Source of the DNA: Naumovozyma dairenensis CBS 421
Lineage: Eukaryota; Ascomycota; Saccharomycetes; Saccharomycetales; Saccharomycetaceae
Direction of reading: 5' to 3'
Length of the DNA: 64,000 nt
NCBI RefSeq assembly: GCF_000227115.2
Contig: NC_016485.2
Location: forward strand, 1,501,279 to 1,565,278
The notes below the pieces were generated by a model that did no database searches, was not told where the DNA came from, and was given only the letters and a program-made list of their open reading frames with translations. Below, piece by piece: positions 53,848-63,856 of this stretch; the first letter of the stretch is position 1; every line of letters starts with the position of its first letter. Position numbers and translations under genes: made by a program.

Positions 53848-54471
53848 TCACAGTTTTTCAACTAATTCATCGAAAGCACTCACGACATCATCCTTATATT
53901 CGCTGAACAATCCCTCACTTAAAAAGGATTTGCTCATATATTTATCACTAACAACTTCAAGAGCGAATTCTCTTGATGGGAATTTCAACATAACAGTCTT
54001 ATCAGTAACTTTCATCCTTAAACCATCTCTTAATACCTGTGTTAATTGTTCATTACATTTATTACCACCATATCCACCATAAGTAACAATCATAACAGGT
54101 TTTTCAAACCATTCATGACAAAGATAATCAATGGCATTTTTCAAAACAGCTGGATACCCCCAATTATATTGTGGTGAAACAATAATAAACCCATCAAAAG
54201 TTGATATTTTTTCACTCCATTTCTTTGTATGTGAATGATCATAATTTGAAGAATTTTTAATTAATAAAGGTGGTATGGTTTCATTCAACATCGGTAATGC
54301 AAAATCATTCAAATCGACAATTTCTAATGAAACTTTATTCTTTTTATCTAAGATTGCACTGGGATTAGTGGTTTTGATTATATCAATGATGAAATTGGTA
54401 AATAATGGACATGCTCTTGGATTCCTTGTGGAACCCATAATAACACCGATTTTCTTAGCAACAACTGACAT
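53848..54471 (-). CDS. NAD(P)H-dependent FMN/quinone reductase, Lot6 family
   Basis: 207 codons (S. cerevisiae Lot6 191). Flavodoxin-fold enzyme that reduces quinones by two electrons using FMN. The N-terminal FMN phosphate loop reads Ile-Gly-Val-Ile-Met-Gly-Ser-Thr-Arg. The second flavin motif Ser-Pro-Gln-Tyr-Asn-Trp-Gly-Tyr-Pro-Ala-Val-Leu-Lys-Asn-Ala is complete. The Thr-Tyr-Gly-Gly-Tyr-Gly-Gly-Asn-Lys-Cys loop corresponds to Ser-Tyr-Gly-Gly-His-Gly-Gly-Ser-Lys-Cys of Lot6. In yeast Lot6 associates with the 20S proteasome and senses redox state. The gene is not next to this locus in S. cerevisiae, so it moved here or is a separate paralogue. It ends 32 bases from the F-box stop (convergent). 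Two TCCGCGGC blocks in its promoter suggest drug or oxidant control. Confidence 0.88.
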   Translation of the reverse strand: MSVVAKKIGVIMGSTRNPRACPLFTNFIIDIIKTTNPSAILDKKNKVSLEIVDLNDFALPMLNETIPPLLIKNSSNYDHSHTKKWSEKISTFDGFIIVSPQYNWGYPAVLKNAIDYLCHEWFEKPVMIVTYGGYGGNKCNEQLTQVLRDGLRMKVTDKTVMLKFPSREFALEVVSDKYMSKSFLSEGLFSEYKDDVVSAFDELVEKL

Positions 54472-54653
54472 TCGATGATGGGAATCTTGGCACTTCTGTT
54501 TTTCAATACCTTAGGATCATCATTATGGAAGAGTATATTCTATATTATTTTTTTTCTTCAAGAAAGGTAGATTAATTGTGTCATTTATAATAATACGACT
54601 ATCTTTTTTTCTAAATCTCATCTTGACGCTGTTCATATCTTGGCATGCCTTAT

Positions 54654-54713
54654 TTCCGCGGCGGATATAACGTAGTTTCCCCGAGGGTAAGGCGTTACGT
54701 TAGCTCCGCGGCT
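54654..54713. promoter_or_regulatory. Two Pdr1-like sites around a Yap1-like site
   Basis: TCCGCGGC occurs at 54655-54662 and again at 54705-54712, exactly 50 bases apart; it matches seven of eight bases of the pleiotropic drug response element TCCGCGGA. TTACGTTA (54695-54702) between them is one base from the Yap1 site TTACGTAA. The cluster is about 180-240 bases upstream of the reductase start. It is a striking GC-rich patch in AT-rich DNA. Confidence 0.5.
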
Positions 54714-55611
54714 CTAAGATAAGCCATCATACAAATATATTTATGGTGTACATGTAGACCTCTCAGTAAAGTGACAGAAATAATAGTGACAGAAATTTCC
54801 GGGATAACGAAAGAGTCGAAACAGGTGAGTATGCCCTAGTCTTCGTCTTCGTATTGTTATACCATAATGAGTTCTGGTAAAAGTTACTATTCTGTGAAAT
54901 CTACAATATAATACTGCTTATTTTCTATACGTAAGAGGTAATGTATTGAATAGAGGGTTATCTAAGATTAGGTCAGATTAATTAGGGCCTGCAATTACAG
55001 TACCATACGGAAAAAAAAGCCAATAATATCTATTATTGTAGTTTATATATTATATTATATGCTGTATATTGTATAGTACTCTCAAAATGGACAATGCAAC
55101 AGTCCACCAAATCTGCGGTAGGGATGCTGCACCCAACAATCTCCGACCGGTATGTAAAGGTAACATAATATGCATGAACACATTCGATGTAACAACAGTC
55201 GCCTCTTTGTTATGTGAGAAGAAGAGAAAACAAATAAAACTAAATCATCATTCCTTTTCGTTTATTGTATCTGGCCATTTTGTAGTTTATATATTTGTAT
55301 TGAATATTGGAGCTGGATTTGTATTGTCCAAAACCAGTGTGACGTTAAATATTTAAGATCCCAGAAACTTTACAGCTTAAAACGGGTCGCACTTTGTATG
55401 TAGAGACTTTCTGTGACAGAAGAGACAAGATCACAATCTGAACAAATAATCTTATATTAAGTATGGCCTAGAGGTTTGAATACTGAAAACTAAGCAGAAT
55501 GTAAAAATATAATGAAACAATTAATTTGGGTAATGTATAAAGTAACATAGCACTTAAATACAAACATACATCAGTGCTTTTTTAGTGCTCTATTCTTTTG
55601 CACACCATATT
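54714..55611. other. Intergenic region, reductase gene to IDS2 3' end
   Basis: About 900 bases. The only sizeable frame (55069-55356) has no recognised family. It overlaps a sequence of alternating AT composition and is not called. No RNA gene seen. Confidence 0.5.
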
Positions 55612-57111
55612 TTATATTATAGATTGATTGTTATCTAAAACGTCTAACCAAATTTGATTCCACTTACCGCACATTGTATCATCATTCTTAATATCACTAT
55701 GATGCAAATATGACATATTCCAAGGTTTTAAAGTCTTGAAATCAAATATTTTTTGATTAAACTCATTATTTTCATTTGTGAATTTAACATTTTCATTTAG
55801 TACTATAACATATCCATCAGACGTTAAATGTCCCCAAGTTTCGACAAATAATTCTTTCAAAACATCAAAATCATTCAATGTGGCAAATTTCTTTACACGT
55901 TCCCTTTCATCAATATTATCATCGGTTTCATAAATAGTGAAAAATTCTTTAATACACATCTTTATATCATCATTTGGTCTGAAGATAATTAATTCAGGAT
56001 CAATTTCATCATTAGCCAATAACACACAAGTTTCATTATCAATCTCATCAACAATTTCTTGTAATTCTAATAATTCGTCAATATTTTCCACAATTAAACA
56101 ACTTGGTGATATATAACATCCCAATTCTAACCCACCACCACCAGTAACATCACATTCATCATACGAAGCTAAAAATAATAATATTTGATCCCATGTCTTG
56201 TTTACAATTTGGAAAGAAATTGGTATAGGAATTAAATTGGACAATTTTTTCAATTTATTAACATCATAATTATGCTTACCTTGACTACAATCATAAAGAA
56301 CATAAAGTGGGTAATTACTGTTTGTCAATTGTAACGATCTGTAAAGTACTAAAATTGATTTGATAGATTCTAATGTCATATCTTTTAATATAGTTATCCA
56401 ACCTTTCCTTGTAACAGTTATAAGTTTACTCGTATATATATTTGTACCTGTCGTAGTTACCGTGGACATCCCAGGTCCAGGTGATACAACATTTGTATTC
56501 ATAGTAGTAGGTTCATTTGTGGAAATACCGGAGAATGAACTTCTTGGATTTAATAATTGTCTTACCCATTGAACATCTTGGATGGAACTTCTTCTCATAT
56601 TTGTGGGATGTCCTTGTATAGGAGGTATTTGCGTCGAAGCTTGTTGCTCCTGTTGAAGGGTACTTTGTAACATTGAAGGTGGTTCTAATTCTAAATCTTG
56701 TAAAATATCAGTGACTGAATCTCTTTGACCCTCTTGTATAGAATAATGATGTTTAAATAATTGATAATCTTGCGTATCATCCGGAGCAGTAGATATATGA
56801 GAAGTATCAACGAGTATGTTAGGCCTTATCTGTTGCTCTTGTTCACGAAGGGTCGACCTAATATTCTCAGAGAAACTGTGATTTATCGGAGTACCTGTAG
56901 GTGAATTGTCTTCTTGTTGATGTAGTACACTTAATGGATTCTGAGGAAATGCCATTGAATTTGGAGTTCTCCCTTCATCGTTATTCCTATCTATTGGAAC
57001 TGCTTCAGACCATGATTTTCTTAAGGCAGCAGCTAATTCCCCTGAAATATCTTTATTCAGTTGATCAGAGTCTTCCATTATTTTATAAGTTGGTGTTAAA
57101 AAATTGTTCAA
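55612..57111 (-). CDS. IDS2: Ids2, meiosis/Hsp90-linked regulator with GT8-like C-terminal half
   Basis: 499 codons from 57111; an in-frame ATG at 57078 (Met12, Met-Glu-Asp-Ser-Asp-Gln) is an equally plausible start. S. cerevisiae Ids2 is 469; it modulates Ime2 in meiosis and acts as an Hsp90 (Hsc82) co-factor. The N-terminal ~230 residues are low-complexity (Gln/Ser/Pro), apart from a conserved head with Ser-Gly-Glu-Leu-Ala-Ala-Ala-Leu-Arg-Lys-Ser-Trp. The folded C-terminal half (about 235-499) begins Thr-Val-Thr-Arg-Lys-Gly-Trp and has the layout of a glycogenin-type transferase. It ends Leu-Lys-Pro-Trp-Asn-Met-Ser-Tyr, then Lys-Trp-Asn-Gln-Ile-Trp. The place of the metal-binding DxD reads Ser-Pro-Ser, so activity is unlikely. 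Neighbour MRX5 is divergent, as in S. cerevisiae. Confidence 0.88.
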   Translation of the reverse strand: MNNFLTPTYKIMEDSDQLNKDISGELAAALRKSWSEAVPIDRNNDEGRTPNSMAFPQNPLSVLHQQEDNSPTGTPINHSFSENIRSTLREQEQQIRPNILVDTSHISTAPDDTQDYQLFKHHYSIQEGQRDSVTDILQDLELEPPSMLQSTLQQEQQASTQIPPIQGHPTNMRRSSIQDVQWVRQLLNPRSSFSGISTNEPTTMNTNVVSPGPGMSTVTTTGTNIYTSKLITVTRKGWITILKDMTLESIKSILVLYRSLQLTNSNYPLYVLYDCSQGKHNYDVNKLKKLSNLIPIPISFQIVNKTWDQILLFLASYDECDVTGGGGLELGCYISPSCLIVENIDELLELQEIVDEIDNETCVLLANDEIDPELIIFRPNDDIKMCIKEFFTIYETDDNIDERERVKKFATLNDFDVLKELFVETWGHLTSDGYVIVLNENVKFTNENNEFNQKIFDFKTLKPWNMSYLHHSDIKNDDTMCGKWNQIWLDVLDNNQSII

Positions 57112-57567
57112 TTAGCTATCCTGATTAGAATAGAGCTGTATGTTATCCTCTATATCAGTTTGTTTCGGTAACTTTCGTGGCTTATGTATGCCTCTCTTTC
57201 GTTCTTAATAAGATAGTTCTCATATCCTTTAAGTTCGCTCTCGTTAGCGATAAAATCTGTACGAAGCAAAAGGCGATTGATAAAGAAGGAGATTAAGCAA
57301 AAGATATTTTGGCAAGTTAGAGATATACTATAAGGGTCAGCTGGTTATTCTTCAAGGATTATTTAGATTAGTTAGGACATATAAGGGACAGCATATTTTA
57401 CGTGTTTTTTTTGGTTAAGATTATCAAGTTACACCTATCGATAAACAGAAAGCTATATTTAAACTGCATTTCATGACAAAATCTTTAAGGGAAAGGGAAC
57501 ATTTTGTCTAACACAACAGACATTCGATTACAAGAGCTACCAGATAATATTGGATAATTATAAGACA
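57112..57567. promoter_or_regulatory. Divergent promoter IDS2/MRX5
   Basis: 456 bases between starts. AT-rich with a T8 tract near 57407. S. cerevisiae carries the snR190-U14 snoRNA pair near this gene; I looked for U14-like and C/D box sequence on both sides of MRX5 and saw none. Confidence 0.5.
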
Positions 57568-58743
57568 ATGAAAAGGGCGTTCTCTCAATTCTCTTCAGTG
57601 TTACTAAAGAAATATGAAAATGAAGATTTACGCTCCACATTAAAGTTTCTATCTCAAAATAGTAAAAAGCCTATCCTCTCTAATACCATTAAGTCATCAT
57701 CATCGTCGTCTCTGAATCTTGAAAATAATAAGAGGAACAAAACTACTACGAAATATAGCCAATCAATTGATCCAGCAGCTAATAAGCATGTTGAAATCAT
57801 TTTAAACGTTTTGAATTCCTCATTACCTGATCCTAAACGGAATATGAATAGAGTTAACACACATTATGATATTTTATTCAATCAATTACAAGAGTTAATC
57901 AGTAAATCTATTAAAGGTGCGACCAATTCATCAATGAAATGCAATAACAATATGGATAATATCCATAAATTGAATAGTGAAGAATTATTCAATAAATTGG
58001 TATTTTTACAATACACAAACGAACTACAGATCAATGATATTTTACAAATTCTTTTGAATAAAAAATTCCATCATTATAAAGAGTTGTTGGGAATAATATC
58101 AATTTTTCCAAGGAGTATTAAAATGGAAATGACAATTCTATTGTACTATAAGACGAAACTGGAGGAAATTAAATCAACTTACGGAAATGATTGGCTTGAA
58201 TCATTTGAAGTGTTACATCCGTCAATCAAGAGAATCTTTTGGAAATGTCAAAATAATTATAACTCAGTCATGAACACAATAAATAATGTTGAATTGAATT
58301 CAAAGGATTATATTATCCTATATCAAAGTTTGTATAATGATGCTTTCAAACTCCCGGATATCTTAACATATAATTCAGCGAACGATAAGGTATTATTAAC
58401 TAAAAATCAAAAATTATTCATCCAAAGCCTGAGAATAATCTCAATGCATCAAAGTAAGAACAAAACGAATGACAAAGAATGGTTAATTAAGATTGTAAAG
58501 TTAAGTCTCGAGACTAAATTATTACAAGAATCGATGGTTCCATCTGAACTGAAAACGTTTTCAATATATCAATATAAGTTCTTAAGATCGTTAGATATAA
58601 CGTTACAAAACTATTCTCGTTCATTGAGTAATACAGCCTCTTCGAATAATAGTGAAACAATTCGAGCGGTTGAAGATTTATTGAAGGAGATCAATAACGA
58701 AGAACAGGAAATAAAGACACAAATGTCATTAAGGTACATTTGA
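57568..58743 (+). CDS. MRX5: Mrx5 (YJL147C) homologue, mitochondrial protein of unknown role
   Basis: 391 codons from the ATG at 57568 (S. cerevisiae 382); the six codons upstream in frame lack an ATG. The N-terminus Met-Lys-Arg-Ala-Phe-Ser-Gln-Phe-Ser-Ser-Val-Leu-Leu-Lys-Lys is a credible mitochondrial presequence. The rest is mostly helical, rich in Leu, Lys, Asn and Ile, with no known catalytic motif. In S. cerevisiae the product was found with mitochondrial expressosome (MIOREX) complexes; no function is assigned. Assignment rests on length, presequence and being divergent from IDS2 as on chromosome X. Direct residue-level recognition is weak, so confidence is lower than for the enzymes. 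Confidence 0.75.
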   Translation: MKRAFSQFSSVLLKKYENEDLRSTLKFLSQNSKKPILSNTIKSSSSSSLNLENNKRNKTTTKYSQSIDPAANKHVEIILNVLNSSLPDPKRNMNRVNTHYDILFNQLQELISKSIKGATNSSMKCNNNMDNIHKLNSEELFNKLVFLQYTNELQINDILQILLNKKFHHYKELLGIISIFPRSIKMEMTILLYYKTKLEEIKSTYGNDWLESFEVLHPSIKRIFWKCQNNYNSVMNTINNVELNSKDYIILYQSLYNDAFKLPDILTYNSANDKVLLTKNQKLFIQSLRIISMHQSKNKTNDKEWLIKIVKLSLETKLLQESMVPSELKTFSIYQYKFLRSLDITLQNYSRSLSNTASSNNSETIRAVEDLLKEINNEEQEIKTQMSLRYI

Positions 58744-61700
58744 AATCAAGAAAAAAGCATACGTATACGTATAAATAAATAACAGTAAATAATGTAATAA
58801 TATTCCAGACTTCAGGTCGTCACCGTTTCATGGGTTCAGCTTAACCAAAACAAAATGGAAGCAAACCTCTAACGGCAACGGTTTTAAAGTTGGTTACTTC
58901 AAACGAAAACGAAAGAAAGTTGTTACGCCTTCTCACGATCAAATGAAGATAATGTTTAATCTATGATATAACTTTCCCGCTCAGAGGGAAAGGAATTGAT
59001 AGAAGTTAGGGAAAAAGGATTTGAATGAAAAGAAAAGAAGGGACTTTATTCTCCCAAGTCTCTTTCCTTTCCCTCAGAACTTTTTTGAAGACCAAGCTTC
59101 TAACTTCATTGTTAAGATTTAAAAGTTAGAAGATATTTCTTCATTATATCACATCTGCCTTCTTTTCATTCCATGGTTTATTTGAAAGAAAAGAAGGAAA
59201 GAAACCTTTTTTCAAGTTTCAAATAAAGAGAATACCTTTGGAAAATGGAATTATCTTGTTTTCTTTCTCTATTTATATTTACCAAAAAAATATTTTCTCA
59301 CCAAATCCTTTCTTTGTTTCTCATCCAAAAGATATCGAGAGAAAAAAAAAAAAAGAAAGGCGGGTAATACCGAAAAGATCAGTTTGGGCGGCTAAATTAA
59401 CTTTTACATGGTTGCTATTTTTGTCCGTTAACTAAGGTTAGCTTTACAGAGAAAATTGTAAATAGAATTGATAGGATCAATACTCTGGAGTTTTTACAAG
59501 TAGCTTTCAATTTTACTTTGTCTTTTCGTTACTTGCTGGAGATATTTTTTAGTATCAAACCATCCATTACCTTCAAAAATTATCAGATGGCTATATATGG
59601 CGTTTTTACCCTGGCTTTTAATTTTATAGTATGTCTGGGTGTGCGTGTTGAAAAGATACCAACTCAAAACAATAGTAATTAAAGTCTGGGATTTTTTGTA
59701 TCTGGACGAGAGATTCTTTCGAAGATTAGCTTAACTCTTCTTAATCGAAATACTTAACAAAGGTAGGCTTAGAATATTATACAATTACTAGTTGATATTT
59801 CTTTTTCTTGGTACTGATATGATATTTTTTGTTATAGTAACAATTACTGATGGATCATATTAGCGCAGTCTGGTTAATTTCAATGCCTAACATGGACTGT
59901 ATATACGCATTACTGGTAGTGACACTACTATACTCAAAACCTATATACCCTTGACAAAGTGCATACGTGGAATAAGTGTAGTATCTGATAATTATTTTAC
60001 AACACTAAATCTTAATACTTGATGATTTTGAAGAAAATGGAATAGATAATACCGTTTCGATAAATACTATGAATACTGCTTTTCATTACAAAATTCTGCT
60101 TTCAGTTTACTACGAGGTAATATTTTACTAAGGGGGCATAGTAATTGGTTAATAATGTAACTTCTTTATTTTTCTATCACTTATCTTGACCCTTTAATAG
60201 TAGCCTAAACTGTAAATTTCTACCTCACTCTAACTTCCAGGTTTCATTAGGCTTGCAATTGAGAAGAGACGCCTTTCAAGCTCTAGATGGTCAGTACTAT
60301 ATTTACGAAAGTACGTACGCATCAACATGAGAAAGTTGAGAGTTAGTTTTTGACAGAACACAGTATCTTTTAATTTTAACCGCCGTACCAAAGGGTAAGG
60401 ATTCTACCAAAGGAGAAACAAGTATCCAATCATAAATCATACAGAGAAAGGAAGGAGCAATTCTGAGTTTCTTGCGTATGTGGACATTTTTCAATGACAA
60501 GGAGAAAAAACATGCACAGACTTTTTCAGGATGTGGGATTTCTTATACTATTCGTTAATGAAAGTCTATAATCTCTCACAAAATATCGTTGAGCGTACAC
60601 CCTTGCGATATAACCGTCCTACACAAGCACCTCCTTAAGTTAAATTTCACTTTAATTTAATCTACTCTATCCCAATTCGGTTCAATCTGGTCGGCAGTAA
60701 GAGTCTTAAGAGAGAAAAATTATGTCTTTTCTAAAGAATAATGAACCAACAGTACTATAAGTGAGTAAGCTGCTAGGTGATATGGCTGTACAAATGTACA
60801 TTCACACGTAATATTAAAGTGCAAATACGTGCCTCAAACTATATGGACCAAAGGGAATAAGCACTTCTACTATAAGTCCACGGGAGAACTTAGCGTTAGC
60901 CAAGCTGCTAAAAGTAGACTTTCTTCTTCTTGTGTTTATGAACGGAACTAAAAAGGCAATTTTTTCACAGAATGCGAGAACCTGGAGTGAAAAAAAATTC
61001 GAACAAGGAGATCGGACTAGTTTTTATGTCGAACTTCTTGTTCATTTATTGAGGAACCCCTACGCGACTTCCCTACGAATACAAGTCTAGAAATGTCACA
61101 AGGAAGGGAACTATTACTGAGATTTAAGGGGCTGATAAAACAAGAATCAGGTTCCTAGGTGCTGCCGACTACGCACAGAACATGGCAATACGTACTGTGC
61201 AGACTACGTTTTCCTTTCAGTTTGATTATTGGACAAATTGGGATTAGCCGACTGTCAAAATCTTCTTCACAGTGCCGTGGAGACTTCCTTTCCAAAGGAT
61301 AGTCAGTATGCTATAGAGAAACTTACGTACGTACGTACTTACGTAGGTATGTACGTTTATGTCAAAATGAAAGGAAACACTATCTTATGTCACTTTTCAG
61401 AATGACAGCTATGGCCCTTTCCTGGAGAAGCTGCGTACGCACCGCCACAAACCACCCTGTCTCTTCTATATGGTGTTGCTACAGAATAGCATATTATTCG
61501 TTTGTTTGTTTGTTTGTTTGTTTGTTTGGTTTTCCTTGGCGCAAAGAAAAACGGGTTTGTTGTTTCAAAGCAGGGCAAGGACATTGTCCTCTCCCGTGCG
61601 TGTTATGTCCGTCCCCCGTTCTTTTTGTCCAGATCCCTGGGTAACCTGTCTTATATTTTCACCTTCAAAAGAAATAAGAAGAAAAGTCCTACTTTGACAG

Positions 61701-62158
61701 AAAATTTCAGTAGGGGAAAATAACTCCGCTGCGGCGAGTGTTCCTTTTTTAGCCGCCCTTTTGACCCCGCCCTCTTGCATGTCACATAATATTCTTCTTG
61801 GCAAGTCCTCTCCGTATCTTTCTCTGACAGCTTGTGTGTGTGTGTCTCTCTCTCTGTCATCACTAGAAAAAAATATGTCGTCAAATCTCACTTCAATGAA
61901 AAATCCAACACTTGTCTTCCATATATTGTCGGTATCTCCTTGGTCATTTTCTTTTATGAGGAAGAAGGAAATTAATTGGTAAAAAAAGATTCACTCCATT
62001 GGGTATAAAAATGGAGAATATTTTTCAATCTCATTATTATTCTTTGCTTTCCTTTTTCCCTTCTTTTTATTCCTAATCCAATTTTTTTTTCTAATTCTAA
62101 ATCCCCAAGAAGTAAAGAAAATACATATCTTCTTTTACAAAAATTACAACAATAAAAC
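58744..62158. promoter_or_regulatory. 3.4 kb non-coding region upstream of the hexose transporter
   Basis: No gene recognised on either strand. Four stress-response AGGGG/CCCCT elements lie at 60131-60135, 61057-61061, 61127-61131 and 61712-61716. Two Rgt1-type sites are present: CGGACTA (61014-61020) and TTGTCCG (59421-59427, reverse form of CGGANNA). A TACG/ACGT tandem lies at 61325-61352, a TTTG tandem at 61501-61528 and a GT/CT-rich patch near 61830-61858. The last 150 bases are T-rich, then A-rich, as in highly expressed yeast genes. Long promoters are usual for HXT genes, but part of this stretch may be eroded gene space where RPA34 and DAS1 would lie in S. cerevisiae order. Confidence 0.5.
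61501..61528. repeat. (TTTG)7 microsatellite
   Basis: Seven perfect TTTG units about 630 bases upstream of the transporter start. It creates the spurious Cys-Leu-Phe-Val frames seen here in three frames. Confidence 0.95.
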
Positions 62159-63856
62159 ATGTCTGATATTGCAGAGGATACTCCAGCTGCTCAATTGGAA
62201 CCTTCAGTTTCCAATTCCAATTCCAATCTATCTGCTCCTTCATTTAAAAATGATAAAGATGATTTAAATGAATTTGAAACTCATCAAGAACCTGCCATTG
62301 AAATTCCAAAGAAACCCGCTTCCGCTTACATTACCATTTCCATTTTCTGTACTATGATTGGGTTTGGTGGTTTCATTTGTGGTTGGGATACCGGTACCAT
62401 TGGTGGTTTCTTAGCTCATCCAGATTATTTACGTAGATTCGGTTCTAAACATCATGATGGTACGTACTATTTTTCAAATGTTAGAACTGGGTTAGTCGTT
62501 TCCATTTTCAATATTGGTGGGTTAATTGGTTGTCTTACTTTAGGTGATTTAGCTAATAGAATTGGTCGTAAGATGGCTTTAGTTGCTGTCGTTATTATTT
62601 TCATGGTTGGTTTAGTTATTCAAATTGCATCTATTGATAAATGGTATCAATATTTTATTGGTAGAATTATCTCAGGTATGGGTGTTGGTGCTATCTCTAT
62701 CTTTTCACCAATGTTATTATCTGAAGTGGCTCCAAAACATTTAAGAGGTACTTTGGGTTCCATGTATCAATTAATGGTTACCTTTGGTATTTTCTTAGGT
62801 GATTGTACTAATTATGGTACTAAAGCTTATGATAATTCTGTTCAATGGAGAGTACCATTGGGGTTATCATTTGCTTGGTGTTTGTTTATGATTGCTGCCA
62901 TGTTCTTTGTTCCAGAATCCCCACGTTATTTAATTGAAGTTGGTAAGATTGAAGAAGCTAAACAATCAATTGCTACTTCTAACAAGGTTTCCATTGATGA
63001 TCCAGCTGTTCAAGGTGAAGCTGATTTAATTCAAGCAGGTATTGAAGCTGAAAGAGCTGCTGGTAATGCTTCATGGGGTGAATTATTCTCTACTAAGGGT
63101 AAAGTTGTTCAAAGATTATTTATGTGTTGTATGCTTCAATCTTTACAACAATTAACTGGTTGTAATTATTTCTTCTATTATGGTACTATTGTTTTCCAAG
63201 CTGTTGGTCTAAGTGATTCTTATGAGACCTCTATTGTTTTCGGTATTGTCAATTTTGCTTCCACTTTCGTTGCCTTTTACGTCGTTGATAGATTTGGTCG
63301 TCGTAGATGTCTAATGTGGGGTGCTGCTGCTATGGTTGCTTGTTACGTTGTCTATGCCTCCGTCGGAGTCACACGTTTACATCCTCATGGTAATGATGGT
63401 CCAACTTCTAAAGGTGCTGGTAATTGTATGATTGTTTTCTCATGTTTCTTTATTTTCTGTTTTGCATGTACTTGGGCTCCAATTTGCTGGGTTGTTGTTT
63501 CTGAAACTTTCCCATTGAAGATTAAGCCAAAGGGTATGGCTATTGCAAATGGTTTCAATTGGTTCTGGAATTTCTTGATTTCATTCTTTACTCCCTTTAT
63601 TACAGGAGCTATTAATTTCTATTACGGTTATGTCTTTATGGGCTGTATGGTCTTTGCTTACTGTTACGTTTTTTTCTTTGTTCCTGAAACTAAAGGTTTA
63701 ACTTTAGAAGAAGTTAACGAAATGTGGGAAGAAGGTATTTTGCCATGGAAGTCTCCAGAATGGCTTCCAGCTTCTAAGAGAGATGCCAGTGTTGACATGG
63801 ATGCTTTACAACATGATGACAAGCCAATGTACAAGAGAATGTTCAGTAAGAACTAA
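62159..63856 (+). CDS. Hexose transporter, HXT family
   Basis: 565 codons (HXT1-7 are 567-593). Major-facilitator sugar porter with twelve membrane segments and a ~57-residue Ser/Asn/Glu-rich N-terminal tail. Signatures: Gly-Trp-Asp-Thr-Gly-Thr-Ile-Gly-Gly in segment 1, Asn-Arg-Ile-Gly-Arg-Lys in loop 2-3, [13 protein letters not shown] in segment 7, Asp-Arg-Phe-Gly-Arg-Arg, and Val-Pro-Glu-Thr-Lys-Gly-Leu-Thr at the end. Compared with S. cerevisiae Hxt proteins, some usually invariant places differ. The segment 5/loop text Gly-Tyr-Cys-Thr-Asn reads Gly-Asp-Cys-Thr-Asn, and Thr-Gly-Asp/Asn-Asn-Tyr reads Thr-Gly-Cys-Asn-Tyr. Affinity or specificity may therefore differ. The C-terminus (Met-Tyr-Lys-Arg-Met-Phe) is most like Hxt1/3/4/5. 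No HXT gene occupies this spot in S. cerevisiae; codon bias indicates strong expression. Confidence 0.96.
   Translation: MSDIAEDTPAAQLEPSVSNSNSNLSAPSFKNDKDDLNEFETHQEPAIEIPKKPASAYITISIFCTMIGFGGFICGWDTGTIGGFLAHPDYLRRFGSKHHDGTYYFSNVRTGLVVSIFNIGGLIGCLTLGDLANRIGRKMALVAVVIIFMVGLVIQIASIDKWYQYFIGRIISGMGVGAISIFSPMLLSEVAPKHLRGTLGSMYQLMVTFGIFLGDCTNYGTKAYDNSVQWRVPLGLSFAWCLFMIAAMFFVPESPRYLIEVGKIEEAKQSIATSNKVSIDDPAVQGEADLIQAGIEAERAAGNASWGELFSTKGKVVQRLFMCCMLQSLQQLTGCNYFFYYGTIVFQAVGLSDSYETSIVFGIVNFASTFVAFYVVDRFGRRRCLMWGAAAMVACYVVYASVGVTRLHPHGNDGPTSKGAGNCMIVFSCFFIFCFACTWAPICWVVVSETFPLKIKPKGMAIANGFNWFWNFLISFFTPFITGAINFYYGYVFMGCMVFAYCYVFFFVPETKGLTLEEVNEMWEEGILPWKSPEWLPASKRDASVDMDALQHDDKPMYKRMFSKN

Noticed and set aside
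55069..55356. 95-codon frame left of IDS2
   Set aside because: No family recognised, poor codon choice, lies in a normal intergenic space.
57112..58900. snR190/U14 snoRNAs near MRX5, as in S. cerevisiae
   Set aside because: No U14-like core or convincing C/D boxes seen on either side; they probably left with RPA34.
61387..61891. Several overlapping frames on both strands upstream of the hexose transporter
   Set aside because: Generated by the TTTG and CT/GT repeats, which are open in all frames; mutually overlapping on both strands.
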